Assembly: GCF_050717535.1 (NCBI RefSeq)
Contig: NZ_JBOITM010000066.1
Location: 1-64,000 of the forward strand
Origin: Clostridium_AD sp050717535
GTDB taxonomy: Bacteria; Bacillota; Clostridia; Clostridiales; Clostridiaceae
Length of the DNA stretch: 64,000 nt
Reading direction: 5' to 3'
Under the pieces are notes generated by a model that was not told where the DNA came from, made no database searches, and saw nothing but the letters and a program-made list of their open reading frames with translations. A program made the position numbers and the translations under genes. Below are positions 53,813 through 63,651 of this stretch, one piece after another (within the stretch, counting starts at the first letter, position 1; each line of letters opens with the position of its first letter).

Positions 53813-53957
53813 TCCATTTAATATAAAATTTATTATTCCTATATTATTTTAATTGTAAATTTTAATTTAGTCAATAAGATTAATTATACATATTATACTT
53901 TAATAAAAAATTATTTTATTTATTGGGTTTAAAGTTTAAAAATGTAAAATGTGTATG

Positions 53958-54938
53958 CTAAAATATACAACTTAAAATATCTTCTAAACTTGCATTTGAA
54001 AAATAATAAGAGATATTAAACCCAGACAGAGCTCTTTTAACATCAGACTCTACATGATTTACACCTATAAGTTTAGTTTCTATATCTGAGATATCAAGTT
54101 TACTAAAGAAATCACCATATATAGAAATGTCCTTTATTATTCCGTGTTGGACTTCTAGATTGCATTCAACTGTACCAAATGGAAATTTTTTTTCATTAAC
54201 AAAATTATATTTTGGAGAATGACCAAAATTCCATTCCCAAGTGGAATATTTTTCTTCGCGAAGTTTATTTATATTACGTAAATCATAGTCGTTAAATTCA
54301 TATAAGGAGGCTGAACTATCTTTTGTAATAATGAAGTTCATAATTAAGGCTTCAAAATCAATGATAGATAAAGGCTCCTTTAAGTGGGAACTTATATTGG
54401 TTACCCTGCTTATTACAGATTTAATGCTCTTATCTTGAAATTTTAGTGGTTTAGCCTGTAATGCTTTTGATAAATTTGAAATATCTGATGAGAATAGTAG
54501 GGTGCCGTGATGAAGAACTCTGTTTTTATAATTATATTGAGCATTGCCTGAAAATTTCTTGCCTTCAATAGTTAGGTCATTTCTTCCACTAAATTCTGCA
54601 TTTACGTTAAGTGATTTTAAAATATTTAGAATTGGCAAGGTGAATTTTCTAAAATTATTAAAATTTTCGTCACTGTTATTTTTAATGAAAGTAAAGTTTA
54701 AATTGCCTAAATCGTGAAAAACTGTGCCTCCACCAGATAATCTTCTTACTACCGGGATATTATTTGCTTGTATGTATTCCAGGTTAATTTCTGATAGAGT
54801 ATTTTGATTTTTACCGACTATTATAGCGGGCTCATTACGCCAAAGCATAAAGCAATCCTCTTTAAATTCCTTTAGTATATATTCTTCTACAGCCATATTA
54901 AAATAGGGATTTACATTTGTATTATTTAAAATAATCAT
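53958..54938 (-). CDS. lplA: Lipoate-protein ligase A
   Basis: 326 residues. Activates lipoate with ATP and attaches it to lipoyl domains. Motifs are RRLSGGGTVFHDLGNLNFT (about residues 67-85), KFSGNAQYNYKNRVLHHGTLLF (lipoyl-AMP binding, with the catalytic Lys) and the accessory C-terminal domain (about 245-326). The start follows AAGGAGG. It is divergent from the glycine cleavage operon, whose GcvH protein is its likely substrate. No lipoate synthase gene is in view, so lipoate is probably scavenged. Confidence 0.93.
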   Translation of the reverse strand: MIILNNTNVNPYFNMAVEEYILKEFKEDCFMLWRNEPAIIVGKNQNTLSEINLEYIQANNIPVVRRLSGGGTVFHDLGNLNFTFIKNNSDENFNNFRKFTLPILNILKSLNVNAEFSGRNDLTIEGKKFSGNAQYNYKNRVLHHGTLLFSSDISNLSKALQAKPLKFQDKSIKSVISRVTNISSHLKEPLSIIDFEALIMNFIITKDSSASLYEFNDYDLRNINKLREEKYSTWEWNFGHSPKYNFVNEKKFPFGTVECNLEVQHGIIKDISIYGDFFSKLDISDIETKLIGVNHVESDVKRALSGFNISYYFSNASLEDILSCIF

Positions 54939-55149
54939 GAGAGGCCTCCTTATTATATTTGATTTGAAAATATAAAATGAAATATATTAACTGAAGTATA
55001 TCTGAAAAGTTAAAATTATGAAACATAAAATTTTTAGAGTAGTATAAAGAACTTTGTTTATTATATATCAATTATTGAAAACGTTTAAACAATGTAGTAC
55101 AATAAAATTAGAATATTACTACGTATAATTATATATTATTTAGATGATA

Positions 55150-55318
55150 ATATCGAGAGATATCCATTCGGGGATAGCCGGAGAAGAAATATAGAAAATA
55201 GTCAGTTTTCTATAGAAACTTTCAGGCAAACATATCGATATTTGATGAAACTCTGGAAAGACCAATTGTGGTCACCGTAGGAGCAATACTTATAAAGTAG
55301 AAACTCTCAGGTAAACAT
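55150..55318 (+). promoter_or_regulatory. Tandem glycine riboswitch of the glycine cleavage operon
   Basis: Aptamer 1 has GAGAGATATCCATTCGGG, ATAGCCGGAGAAGAAATA and GAAACTTTCAGGCAAA. The linker and aptamer 2 have CTCTGGAAAGACC, GTCACCGTAGGAGCAA and GAAACTCTCAGGTAAA. Both match the gcvT-type consensus and bind glycine cooperatively in known cases. The switch lies about 95 bases before gcvT. Confidence 0.95.
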
Positions 55319-55319
55319 A

Positions 55320-55377
55320 CAGGGATATAGTGACATGATTTTATTATCATGCTATTATATCTCTTTTTTTATTTTTT
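55320..55377 (+). terminator. Riboswitch expression platform terminator
   Basis: GGGATATAGTGACATGAT pairs imperfectly with ATCATGCTATTATATCTC, then TTTTTTT. In the glycine-bound state this should be prevented, allowing gcvT transcription, as in other gcvT operons. Confidence 0.85.
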
Positions 55378-55411
55378 AAATTAAGATTACAAGAATGGGA
55401 GGGAAAGTATA

Positions 55412-56518
55412 TTGGAAAATTTAAAGAAAACACAGTTACACAATATTTACAAACAGTATGGTGGTAAACTAGTTGAATTTGGTGGATGGGAAATGCCAAT
55501 ACAGTTTGAGGGGATAATTAGTGAGCATGAAGCTGTTAGATGTGATGCTGGACTTTTCGATGTTTCGCATATGGGGGAAGTTGACATAAAAGGCCCTGAG
55601 GCCTTTGAATTTGTACAGAATTTAGTTACAAATGATATAGAAGTACTTAAAGATAACCAAATACTATATACTTTTATGTGCTATACAAATGGAGGAGTAG
55701 TTGATGACCTTTTAGTTTATAAATATTCTGCGCAGCATTATTACCTTGTGATAAATGCGGGTAATATAGAAAAAGACGTTAAGTGGATGAGCGATAATAA
55801 GGGAGCATATAATGTAGAAATTATTAATAGTTCTGATGCAGTTTCTGAAATTGCTATTCAAGGACCAAAGTCACAAAATATACTTCAAAAGATAACGAAT
55901 CTAGATTTAAATGAAATTAAGTTTTTCTATTTTAAAAGAGATGTTTTGGTAGATGGTGTGAAATGTCTTATTTCTAGGACTGGGTATACAGGCGAGGATG
56001 GATTTGAAATATATACGTCTAATGAACAAATAGAAAAGTTATGGCATAAACTGCTTAACATAGGTAAGGAAGATGGACTTAAGCCTACAGGCCTTGGCTG
56101 TAGAGATACTTTAAGATTTGAAGCAGCACTACCTTTATATGGTAATGAATTATCACAGGATATTACACCACTGGAAGCGGGACTTGGATTTTTTGTAAAG
56201 CTTCAGAAACCTAATTTTATAGGAAAAGAAGCTCTTTTAAAGCAAAAGCAGCAAGGCCTTAAAAGAAAATCAGTAGGTTTTGAAATGGTGGAAAGAGGTA
56301 TTCCAAGACATGGATATGAAGTTAAAGCTCATGGAGAAAAAATTGGGGTGGTAACAACTGGATATCTATCCCCTACATTAAAGAAAAATATAGGGCTTGC
56401 ACTAATAGATTCTAAATACTGTGAATTAGGTACAGAAATTGAAATTGTGATCAGAAATAAACCATTAAAAGCAGAAGTAATAAGTAAAAAATTTTATAAG
56501 AAAAATTACAATAAATAA
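55412..56518 (+). CDS. gcvT: Glycine cleavage system T protein (aminomethyltransferase)
   Basis: 368 residues. Transfers the methylene group from aminomethyl-lipoyl GcvH to tetrahydrofolate and releases ammonia. Visible motifs are YGGKLVEFGGWEMPIQF near the start, VSHMGEVDIKG, the folate-site RTGYTGEDGFEIY and GLGCRDTLRFEAALPLYGNEL. The start is TTG (55412) with GGGAGGGA upstream; the first ATG is far inside the fold. First gene after the glycine riboswitch. Confidence 0.97.
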   Translation: MENLKKTQLHNIYKQYGGKLVEFGGWEMPIQFEGIISEHEAVRCDAGLFDVSHMGEVDIKGPEAFEFVQNLVTNDIEVLKDNQILYTFMCYTNGGVVDDLLVYKYSAQHYYLVINAGNIEKDVKWMSDNKGAYNVEIINSSDAVSEIAIQGPKSQNILQKITNLDLNEIKFFYFKRDVLVDGVKCLISRTGYTGEDGFEIYTSNEQIEKLWHKLLNIGKEDGLKPTGLGCRDTLRFEAALPLYGNELSQDITPLEAGLGFFVKLQKPNFIGKEALLKQKQQGLKRKSVGFEMVERGIPRHGYEVKAHGEKIGVVTTGYLSPTLKKNIGLALIDSKYCELGTEIEIVIRNKPLKAEVISKKFYKKNYNK

Positions 56519-56536
56519 AAATTAGGAGGAATTTAG

Positions 56537-56920
56537 ATGAAAACATTAAAAGATTTATTTTATAGTAAGGACCATGAATGGGTAAAAGTTGAAGGGGATA
56601 AGGCATACATTGGAATTACTGATTATGCACAACATTCTTTAGGCGATATTGTTTTTGTTGAACTACCTGAAATAGATGCAGAAATTACATGTGGGGATGC
56701 TTTTGGGGTAATTGAATCTGTTAAAGCGGCTTCTGACATGTATATTCCTATAAGTGGAAAGGTCTTAGAGATAAACGAGAGCTTAATAGATAATCCAGAA
56801 TTAGTAAATGAGGATGCTTATAAAAGTTGGATGATTTCAGTAGAAATTACAAATAAAGAAGAGGTAGCTGAACTTATGAACGAAGAGCAATATAGCGAAT
56901 ATTGCAGTAAGGAGGAATAA
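56537..56920 (+). CDS. gcvH: Glycine cleavage system H protein
   Basis: 127 residues, the lipoyl shuttle of the complex. The lipoylation site is the Lys in GVIESVKAASDMY near residue 63. The sequence begins LKDLFYSKDHEWVKVEGDKAYIG, typical of GcvH. It carries the aminomethyl group from the P protein to GcvT and is then reoxidised by LpdA. Lies 19 bases after gcvT; ribosome site AGGAGG. Confidence 0.97.
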   Translation: MKTLKDLFYSKDHEWVKVEGDKAYIGITDYAQHSLGDIVFVELPEIDAEITCGDAFGVIESVKAASDMYIPISGKVLEINESLIDNPELVNEDAYKSWMISVEITNKEEVAELMNEEQYSEYCSKEE

Positions 56921-56921
56921 G

Positions 56922-58265
56922 ATGTTTCCATATATACCTAATACATTAGAAGATGAAAAGTTTATGCTGAAAAGTGTCGGCGCCGAGTCTATACAGGATT
57001 TGTTCTCTGACATACCTGAATGTCTCAAATTAAACAGGGATCTAAATATAAATCCATCAATGTCAGAACTAGAAGTACAAAAACACTTAAAATCTATTTG
57101 CAGTAAAAATAAAAGTACAGAGGAGTTAGTTTGCTTTTTAGGAGCTGGAGCTTATGATCATTATATACCTTCCATAATAAAGCATATTGTTTCAAGATCT
57201 GAATTTTATACATCCTATACACCTTACCAACCAGAGATAAGCCAAGGTACCCTTCAGGCTATTTTTGAATATCAAACACTAATGTGTGATTTAACGGGAT
57301 TAGAAGTTTCCAATGCATCTATGTATGATGGGGCATCAGCTTGCGCAGAAGCAGCTTTTATGGCTTGTGAAAGTACAAAAAGAAAATCTATAATTGTATC
57401 TAAAACTGTGCATCCAGAAATAAGAAAAGTTCTTTCGACTTACACAAAATTTAGGGGAATAGAAATAATTGAGGTAGATGCGCAAGATGGAGTTACTGAT
57501 GTTATTAAATTAAAACAGCTTGTAGATAGTAAAACTGCAGGAGTTATAGTTCAAAACCCTAATTTCTTTGGAATAATTGAAGATATGAGTTCGGTAGAAA
57601 AGATTACTCATGATAATAAAGCATTATTAATAATGAGTGTAGATCCTATATCGCTTGCCATATTAAAAACTCCGGGGGAAATTGGGGCAGATATTGTGGT
57701 AGGAGAAGGTCAATCGCTTGGAAATGCAATGAATTTTGGAGGACCCTATTTGGGATTTATGGCAACAACTAAAAAACTTATGCGTAAAATGCCAGGAAGG
57801 ATTGTAGGACAGACCGTTGACGTAGATGGGAAAAGAGCATTTGTATTAACACTTCAGGCCAGAGAACAGCATATAAGACGGGAGAAAGCGACTTCGAATA
57901 TATGTTCAAACCAAGGACTAAATGCATTAATTGCTGCAATTTATCTTACAACTATGGGAAAACAGGGATTAAAAGAGGTAGCAAATCAAAGTATGCAAAA
58001 ATCACATTATGCTTTTAATGAAATTAGTAAATTGGATAATTATAAGCCAGTATTTGATAAACCTTTCTTTAAGGAATTTTTAATTAAGGGACCACAAAGT
58101 GCGAGTGTTATTAACGATAAATTATTAGAAAATAATATACTTGGCGGATATGACATAGGGATAAATTATCCTGAGCATAAAAATACACTATTAATATGCG
58201 TAACAGAAAAGAGAACAAAATCAGAAATTGATGGACTAATAACTGTAATGGAGGGGATAAAATGA
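56922..58265 (+). CDS. gcvPA: Glycine decarboxylase P protein, subunit 1
   Basis: 447 residues, the N-terminal half of the split P protein found in Firmicutes. It shows FLGAGAYDHYIPSI, SRSEFYTSYTPYQPEISQG and the ANICSNQ-like SNICSNQGLNAL segment. It pairs with subunit 2, which carries the pyridoxal phosphate. It starts two bases after gcvH and overlaps the next gene by four bases. Confidence 0.97.
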   Translation: MFPYIPNTLEDEKFMLKSVGAESIQDLFSDIPECLKLNRDLNINPSMSELEVQKHLKSICSKNKSTEELVCFLGAGAYDHYIPSIIKHIVSRSEFYTSYTPYQPEISQGTLQAIFEYQTLMCDLTGLEVSNASMYDGASACAEAAFMACESTKRKSIIVSKTVHPEIRKVLSTYTKFRGIEIIEVDAQDGVTDVIKLKQLVDSKTAGVIVQNPNFFGIIEDMSSVEKITHDNKALLIMSVDPISLAILKTPGEIGADIVVGEGQSLGNAMNFGGPYLGFMATTKKLMRKMPGRIVGQTVDVDGKRAFVLTLQAREQHIRREKATSNICSNQGLNALIAAIYLTTMGKQGLKEVANQSMQKSHYAFNEISKLDNYKPVFDKPFFKEFLIKGPQSASVINDKLLENNILGGYDIGINYPEHKNTLLICVTEKRTKSEIDGLITVMEGIK

Positions 58266-59722
58266 GTGAATATAATAAATTAATATTTGAAATTTCAAAA
58301 GAAGGAAGACGTGGCTATAAATTGCCTATTTGTGATGTAGAGAGTATGGATATTAGTGAAATGATACCTGAAAATCTCTTAAGTAAAAATCAATTATCTC
58401 TTCCAGAAGTAAGTGAAGTAGATATTATAAGGCATTTTACTCTATTATCCAATAAAAATTATGGAGTAGATACAGGATTTTATCCACTAGGGTCTTGTAC
58501 CATGAAGTACAATCCTAAAATAAACGAAGATATGGCGAGTATTCCGGCATTTACTGGAACTCATCCTTATCAAAATGAGAAAACTGTACAAGGAAACTTA
58601 CAGTTAATGTATGAACTTGGTGAAAAATTAGCTGAAATAAGTGGCATGGATCAGGTTTCACTTCAACCTGCAGCAGGTGCCCATGGAGAACTTACTGGCC
58701 TTATGATTATAAAAGCTTTTCATGAAAATAAGGGAGATTTTAAGAGAAAAAAAATTATAGTCCCAGATTCAGCTCATGGTACTAACCCAGCTAGTGCAAG
58801 TGTAGCAGGATTTGATATTGTAGAAATTAAATCTAATGAAAAAGGCAGCATAGACTTAGATAGCTTAAAATCTGTATTGAATGATGAAATAGCGGGACTA
58901 ATGCTAACAAATCCAAACACATTAGGGCTCTTTGATGAGAATATTAAAGAAATATCTGATTTAGTACATGAAGCTGGTGGACTTGTGTACTACGATGGTG
59001 CAAATTTAAATGCTATTATGGGTATAGCAAGGCCAGGAGATATGGGCTTTGACGTTGTCCACATGAACCTTCACAAAACATTTTCTACCCCACATGGTGG
59101 TGGTGGACCAGGAAGTGGGCCAGTAGGAGTAAAAAAAGAGCTTATACCATATTTACCTGTTCCAATAATAGAAAAAAATAAAGATCAATTTATTTTGAAT
59201 TATGATAAACCATTATCTATTGGAAAAATAAAGAGCTTTTATGGAAATTTCGGAGTACTTGTTAGGGCTTATACTTATATTCTTTCAATGGGTGCAAAGG
59301 GGCTAAAGAAAGCAAGTGAAATGGCAGTACTCAATGCAAATTATATGAAAAGTAGATTAAAGGACTATTATTATTTGCCTATTACAAAAGTTTGCAAGCA
59401 TGAATTTGTTTTAGGAGGGCTTGAGGAGGGTGTAAGTGAAGTAACTACATTGGATGTTGCTAAGAGACTTTTAGATTATGGATATCATCCACCTACTATA
59501 TATTTTCCTACAATTATAGATAATGCAATTATGATAGAACCAACAGAAACTGAAAGTCTTGAAACTATGGATGCTTTTATTGAAGCTATGATAAATATTT
59601 CAAAGGAAGCAAAAGAAAATCCAGAGCTACTTAGGAATGCCCCATATAATACTATTGTCAGAAGACTTGATGAGGTTCGTGCAGCTAGAAATCCAGTTTT
59701 AAGATATTCTAAACCACTTTAA
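58262..59722 (+). CDS. gcvPB: Glycine decarboxylase P protein, subunit 2
   Basis: 486 residues, the PLP-binding half. The Schiff-base Lys is in HMNLHKTFSTPHGGGGPG, a signature of the enzyme. LGSCTMKYNPKINE, SLQPAAGAHGELTGL and PDSAHGTNPASA are also conserved. With subunit 1 it decarboxylates glycine and loads the aminomethyl group on GcvH. Start overlaps gcvPA (ATGA). A GC-rich hairpin follows, so lpdA may be expressed at a different level. Confidence 0.97.
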   Translation: MSEYNKLIFEISKEGRRGYKLPICDVESMDISEMIPENLLSKNQLSLPEVSEVDIIRHFTLLSNKNYGVDTGFYPLGSCTMKYNPKINEDMASIPAFTGTHPYQNEKTVQGNLQLMYELGEKLAEISGMDQVSLQPAAGAHGELTGLMIIKAFHENKGDFKRKKIIVPDSAHGTNPASASVAGFDIVEIKSNEKGSIDLDSLKSVLNDEIAGLMLTNPNTLGLFDENIKEISDLVHEAGGLVYYDGANLNAIMGIARPGDMGFDVVHMNLHKTFSTPHGGGGPGSGPVGVKKELIPYLPVPIIEKNKDQFILNYDKPLSIGKIKSFYGNFGVLVRAYTYILSMGAKGLKKASEMAVLNANYMKSRLKDYYYLPITKVCKHEFVLGGLEEGVSEVTTLDVAKRLLDYGYHPPTIYFPTIIDNAIMIEPTETESLETMDAFIEAMINISKEAKENPELLRNAPYNTIVRRLDEVRAARNPVLRYSKPL

Positions 59723-59723
59723 C

Positions 59724-59758
59724 ATAACTTCGGGGTAGGTAAACTATCCCGAAGTTAT
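59724..59758 (+). terminator. Hairpin between gcvPB and lpdA
   Basis: ATAACTTCGGGGTAG / CTATCCCGAAGTTAT (one mismatch) with a GTAAA loop. Only a weak T run follows, so it may be a partial terminator or mRNA stabiliser. Confidence 0.7.
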
Positions 59759-59856
59759 CTAATTCACCGCACATTGAATTTAAGTTTGGTACGTTTCATG
59801 GCGCTGAGAAGTAGTGTATATAAATTATAAAAATTTAACATATAAGGAGAGTGGCG

Positions 59857-61275
59857 ATGGAGAAGAACTTAGTTATGGAGAAGGATATAGTTATAATTGG
59901 TGGAGGGCCGGGTGGTTATGTTGCGGCTATTAGAGCAGCTCAACTTGGTGCAAAGGTTTCTATTATAGAAAAAGCTGAGTTTGGAGGGACGTGTTTAAAT
60001 AGAGGATGCATTCCTACAAAGGTGTTATATAGAAATGCTGAAATCTTAAATACTTTAAAGAATATTAATGAATTTGGAATAAAAATTGATAGTTATAGTA
60101 TTAATGTGGAAGAAATTCAAAATAGAAAAGAAAAAATAGTTAATCAGTTGGTAAGTGGTGTAGAGCAATTATTAAAGGCAAATAATATTGATATAATTTT
60201 AGGAACAGCTTCTTTAAAAGATAAAAATACTGTTTCTATTTTACTTCAAAATGGTGATTTAAGGGAAATAACATCGGAAAATATAATCATAGCTACTGGT
60301 TCAACTCCGTCAATCCCTAATATACCTGGCATAAATTTACCAGGAGTATTTACAAGTGAAAGTATACTTGAATTTGTAGAAGTGCCTAATAATTTAGCCA
60401 TTATAGGTGGTGGTGTTATAGGTATGGAGTTTGCAGGTATATTTAATGCGTTAGGCTCTAAGGTAACTGTTATAGAATTTTTACCAAGTATTCTGGCACA
60501 AGTGGATACTGATTTAACTAAGAGACTTAGTGTTTCACTTAAAAGAAAAAGTATAGATATTAATATCAGTACAAAGGTAATTAGTATTGAAAAATCTAAT
60601 GAAGAGCTAATTGTAACTGCTGAGGGAAAAAAAGGAGAAGTTGTGTTTACGGCAGATAATGTACTTATATCTGTTGGTAGAATGCCTATGACAGAAGGCC
60701 TTAATATAGAGGATTTGGGGATGAATGTTAATAGAAAAGCTATTGTGGTAGATGAAAATTATGAAACTAACATTCCAGGTATATATGCTATTGGCGATGT
60801 GAATGGAATAAGTATGCTGGCACATGCTGCATCACATCAAGGCAAAAAAGTAGCTGAAAGAATTATGGGCCTTATTGCTCCTTTCTCCAATGAAATAATA
60901 CCAAGTTGCATTTTTGTATTTCCAGAAATCGCTTGCGTGGGTATAACAGAAAACGAAGCTAAAGAAAAAGGAATAGAATATAAAACGAGTAAGTTTCTAT
61001 TTGGAGCTAATGGTAAGGCATTGGCATTAGGTGAAGGCGAGGGACTAGTAAAGGTTATAGCTTCCCTTGATAATACAATCCTTGGAGTTCACATAATGGG
61101 TCCCCATGCATCAGATTTAATTCATGAAGGTGCTATGGCTATTAATAATAATATGAAGGCAGATAATATTACTAGCATGATACATGCTCATCCAACACTA
61201 TCTGAGGCTTTTGAAGAAGCAGTGCTAGGCTTAAAAGGTGAATCTATTCATACAGTACCTAGTAAAAAGAGATAA
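59857..61275 (+). CDS. lpdA: Dihydrolipoyl dehydrogenase (L protein)
   Basis: 472 residues. Reoxidises the dihydrolipoyl group of GcvH with NAD+ via FAD. The FAD motif is GGGPGGYVAAIRAAQ, the redox-active disulfide is GGTCLNRGCIPTK, the NAD motif is GGGVIGMEFAG, and the C-terminal HAHPTLSEAFEEA has the catalytic His-Glu pair. Start ATG 59857 after AGGAGA; a GTG two codons before overlaps that site. Last gene of the glycine cleavage group, 134 bases after gcvPB. Confidence 0.95.
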   Translation: MEKNLVMEKDIVIIGGGPGGYVAAIRAAQLGAKVSIIEKAEFGGTCLNRGCIPTKVLYRNAEILNTLKNINEFGIKIDSYSINVEEIQNRKEKIVNQLVSGVEQLLKANNIDIILGTASLKDKNTVSILLQNGDLREITSENIIIATGSTPSIPNIPGINLPGVFTSESILEFVEVPNNLAIIGGGVIGMEFAGIFNALGSKVTVIEFLPSILAQVDTDLTKRLSVSLKRKSIDINISTKVISIEKSNEELIVTAEGKKGEVVFTADNVLISVGRMPMTEGLNIEDLGMNVNRKAIVVDENYETNIPGIYAIGDVNGISMLAHAASHQGKKVAERIMGLIAPFSNEIIPSCIFVFPEIACVGITENEAKEKGIEYKTSKFLFGANGKALALGEGEGLVKVIASLDNTILGVHIMGPHASDLIHEGAMAINNNMKADNITSMIHAHPTLSEAFEEAVLGLKGESIHTVPSKKR

Positions 61276-61307
61276 AAGGAATATATAAAAATTAGTAGTT
61301 TAAATTG

Positions 61308-61358
61308 GTACCTATAGACTAGACACTGAAAAAAGTGTTTGAGATATAGGTATTTTTT
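61308..61358 (+). terminator. Terminator of the glycine cleavage operon
   Basis: TACCTATA (61309-61316) pairs with TATAGGTA (61345-61352) around an inner ACACT/AGTGT stem, then TTTTTT. Confidence 0.8.
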
Positions 61359-61393
61359 TGTGCTTTAGAAGTTAAATAAGAAGTTAAATAGGT

Positions 61394-61410
61394 GGGGACA
61401 GTTAACAACT
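61394..61410 (+). repeat. Short repeat GGGGACAGTTAACAACT
   Basis: One base different from copies at 29528-29544 and 63587-63603. In this copy there is no matching right arm, so it cannot form the palindrome seen at 29.5 kb. Confidence 0.6.
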
Positions 61411-61705
61411 AATGGCTATAATCATTAAATAAAGATATAAAGAAATAATGTAGTTAATGTAAGTAATTTAACTTGAGTTTAGGTAATAGTACAAAATATA
61501 AATAAGAATTACTATTTGCCCATAGATATCTATTGTTATTAAACATATAATATAAGAAGGAATATATTATATAAGATAGAAATATTAATTATTGCCTTCT
61601 TAAAAATAAGTGAAATCATTTTAGTGAATAATATAAAAATGTATTATCTTGTTTTAAATTATAAAAGTTGATATTTAATATCTTGAATTAAATGGAGGAA
61701 TGAAA

Positions 61706-62458
61706 ATGAGAATATTGCTTACCAATGACGATGGTATAAATGCAAGAGGAATATATGCACTAGCAAAAGAACTAGAAAAAAAGCATGAAGTAATTATCAT
61801 AGCACCAGATAGTGAAAGAAGTGCCTGTGGGCATTCAATAACACTTTCTAGGCCATTAATTGTAAGAAAAATTGAGCTAAAAGGATTAAAATCAAAAGCT
61901 TTTAGTGTAGATGGAACACCGGCGGATTGTGTAAAAATCGCAATTAATAAGCTTATTGAGGGTAAAATAGATATGGTAGTATCGGGAATAAATAAAGGCT
62001 TAAATTTAGGTACGGATGTTCTATACTCTGGTACGGTTTCTGCAGCTATTGAAGCAGCTATTTATAAAGTACCATCTATGGCGATTTCTATGCAGGTTAA
62101 TAAAGAAGTTGAAAATTATGAAATGGCCTCAAAGTATGCTGGAGAAATACTTCTTATGGCTATGGAAAATAACATAAAAAATGATATGGTGTTAAATGTA
62201 AATGTTCCGCTTCTAAAGAAAAATGAAATAAAAGGAATAAAAGTATGTAAAATTGGAAGTAGATTATATAACAACTGTTATATAGAAACTGTTGGAGAAA
62301 ATGATGAAACTCAGTATGAAATAAAGGGTGAATTAAAAGATATTCATGAGGAGGATTCCGACACGTTATATTTTAAAGAAGGGTATGTAACTGTAACACC
62401 ACTTCATTATGATTTAACTAATTTTAATATTTTAAACGATGTAAGTAAATGGTTTTAA
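61706..62458 (+). CDS. surE: 5'/3'-nucleotidase SurE
   Basis: 250 residues. Starts MRILLTNDDGINARGIY, whose two Asp residues bind the metal; Ser in ERSACGHSITL and Asn in SGINKGLNLG complete the site. It removes phosphate from nucleoside monophosphates and short polyphosphates. ATG 61706 is chosen because GGAGG is seven bases upstream; the Met two codons before is too close to it. Monocistronic. Confidence 0.94.
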   Translation: MRILLTNDDGINARGIYALAKELEKKHEVIIIAPDSERSACGHSITLSRPLIVRKIELKGLKSKAFSVDGTPADCVKIAINKLIEGKIDMVVSGINKGLNLGTDVLYSGTVSAAIEAAIYKVPSMAISMQVNKEVENYEMASKYAGEILLMAMENNIKNDMVLNVNVPLLKKNEIKGIKVCKIGSRLYNNCYIETVGENDETQYEIKGELKDIHEEDSDTLYFKEGYVTVTPLHYDLTNFNILNDVSKWF

Positions 62459-62476
62459 TTTTATAAATGTATTGTA

Positions 62477-62508
62477 GATGGCCTATAAACTGTAGGCCGT
62501 CTTTTTTT
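62477..62508 (+). terminator. Terminator of surE
   Basis: GATGGCCTA / TAGGCCGTC (one G-T pair) with a 7-base loop, then T7. Confidence 0.85.
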
Positions 62509-62713
62509 ACAGATACAAATAAATGTTATGAAAGAATTGATTAGCAGTATTAAGAAAATTTGCTATATTCTTTTACAGTATGATATCATTATACTAAAAT
62601 TAACAAAGGTTTACATATGAAATGAATTATTGATTAATTGAAGTTTTCACTTTTGTTTCAGTAGCTTATACTGTGCAAAGGAAAATTAAACTAATCATTG
62701 GGGGGGAAATAAA

Positions 62714-63574
62714 GTGATTAATAAAATATCGTTAAAGGAAACTGAAAATACAAATGATAGACACAGAATAATAAAAAGTTTCGAGGAAATACTAGATCAA
62801 TTACCTGCATTATTCGAGGAAGAAATTTCTTTTACATTAACAGATAAACAACACTTTGTTAAGTTTGTTGAAAGTAAGAACATGCCTGCATATTCTGAAA
62901 TCGGAAAAGTAATTCCAAAGGGTGAAGCATTAAGAGAAGTTATGGAAAGTGGTAAAATAAAAGTATTTACAATTGATGATTATAATAATATGAGTATTAG
63001 GGTAGTTGCAATTCCACTAAAGGATGATCAAGGTAAAGTGGTAGGAGCAATATCATATGGTAAAAATTTAGAAAATAGTATTCGTGTAACTAAAATGTCT
63101 GTTGATTTGTCAAATGCAACAGCATCAATACTAAAAATGGCAAATGAAATTAATGATGACATTCAAAATATTAGAGAAATAAATACTAAGGTTGTAGAGG
63201 AAGTAAAAAACACTTCAAATCAATGCAATAATACTGATGGAATAATTAGCTTTATTGAAGGTATAGCAAAGCAAACAAATCTTTTGGGTCTAAATGCAGC
63301 AATAGAAGCATCTAGGGCAGGTGAACTTGGAAGAGGTTTTGGGGTTGTGGCAACTGAAATAAGAAAGCTATCAGGATCTAGCACACAATCTATAACTGAA
63401 ATTAATACTATATTGAAAAGCATTAAGGATTCAATAGGTATAGTAGAAAAAAGTATTGATACCTCAATTGCTTCATCTGAGAAACAAGAACAATCATTAA
63501 CTCAAATAGTACAATCTGTAAAAGAGTTAAATAAGAGTGCCGAGATTCTAGCTGAAATGGCAAGTAAATTATAG
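62714..63574 (+). CDS. Soluble methyl-accepting chemotaxis-type protein
   Basis: 286 residues without membrane helices. The N-terminal part (about 18-125) looks like a small sensory domain (VIPKGEALREVMESGKIKVF, VVAIPLKDDQGKVVGAISYG). The C-terminal half is a coiled-coil signalling domain with the highly conserved hairpin tip AKQTNLLGLNAAIEASRAGE, which contacts CheA/CheW. It has a short methylation region. A cytoplasmic receptor for a metabolite or redox state is likely. Start GTG (62714) after GGGGGGAAA. Confidence 0.88.
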   Translation: MINKISLKETENTNDRHRIIKSFEEILDQLPALFEEEISFTLTDKQHFVKFVESKNMPAYSEIGKVIPKGEALREVMESGKIKVFTIDDYNNMSIRVVAIPLKDDQGKVVGAISYGKNLENSIRVTKMSVDLSNATASILKMANEINDDIQNIREINTKVVEEVKNTSNQCNNTDGIISFIEGIAKQTNLLGLNAAIEASRAGELGRGFGVVATEIRKLSGSSTQSITEINTILKSIKDSIGIVEKSIDTSIASSEKQEQSLTQIVQSVKELNKSAEILAEMASKL

Positions 63575-63586
63575 AGACGAAAGATT

Positions 63587-63603
63587 GGGGACGGTTAACA
63601 ACT
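63587..63603 (+). repeat. Short repeat GGGGACGGTTAACAACT
   Basis: Identical to the left arm of the palindrome at 29528-29544; here it is followed by T7 with no right arm. Related copy at 61394. Confidence 0.65.
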
Positions 63604-63651
63604 TTTTTTCCTTTAAATAGGTACATGTTTTCTATGAAAACCTGTATCTAT

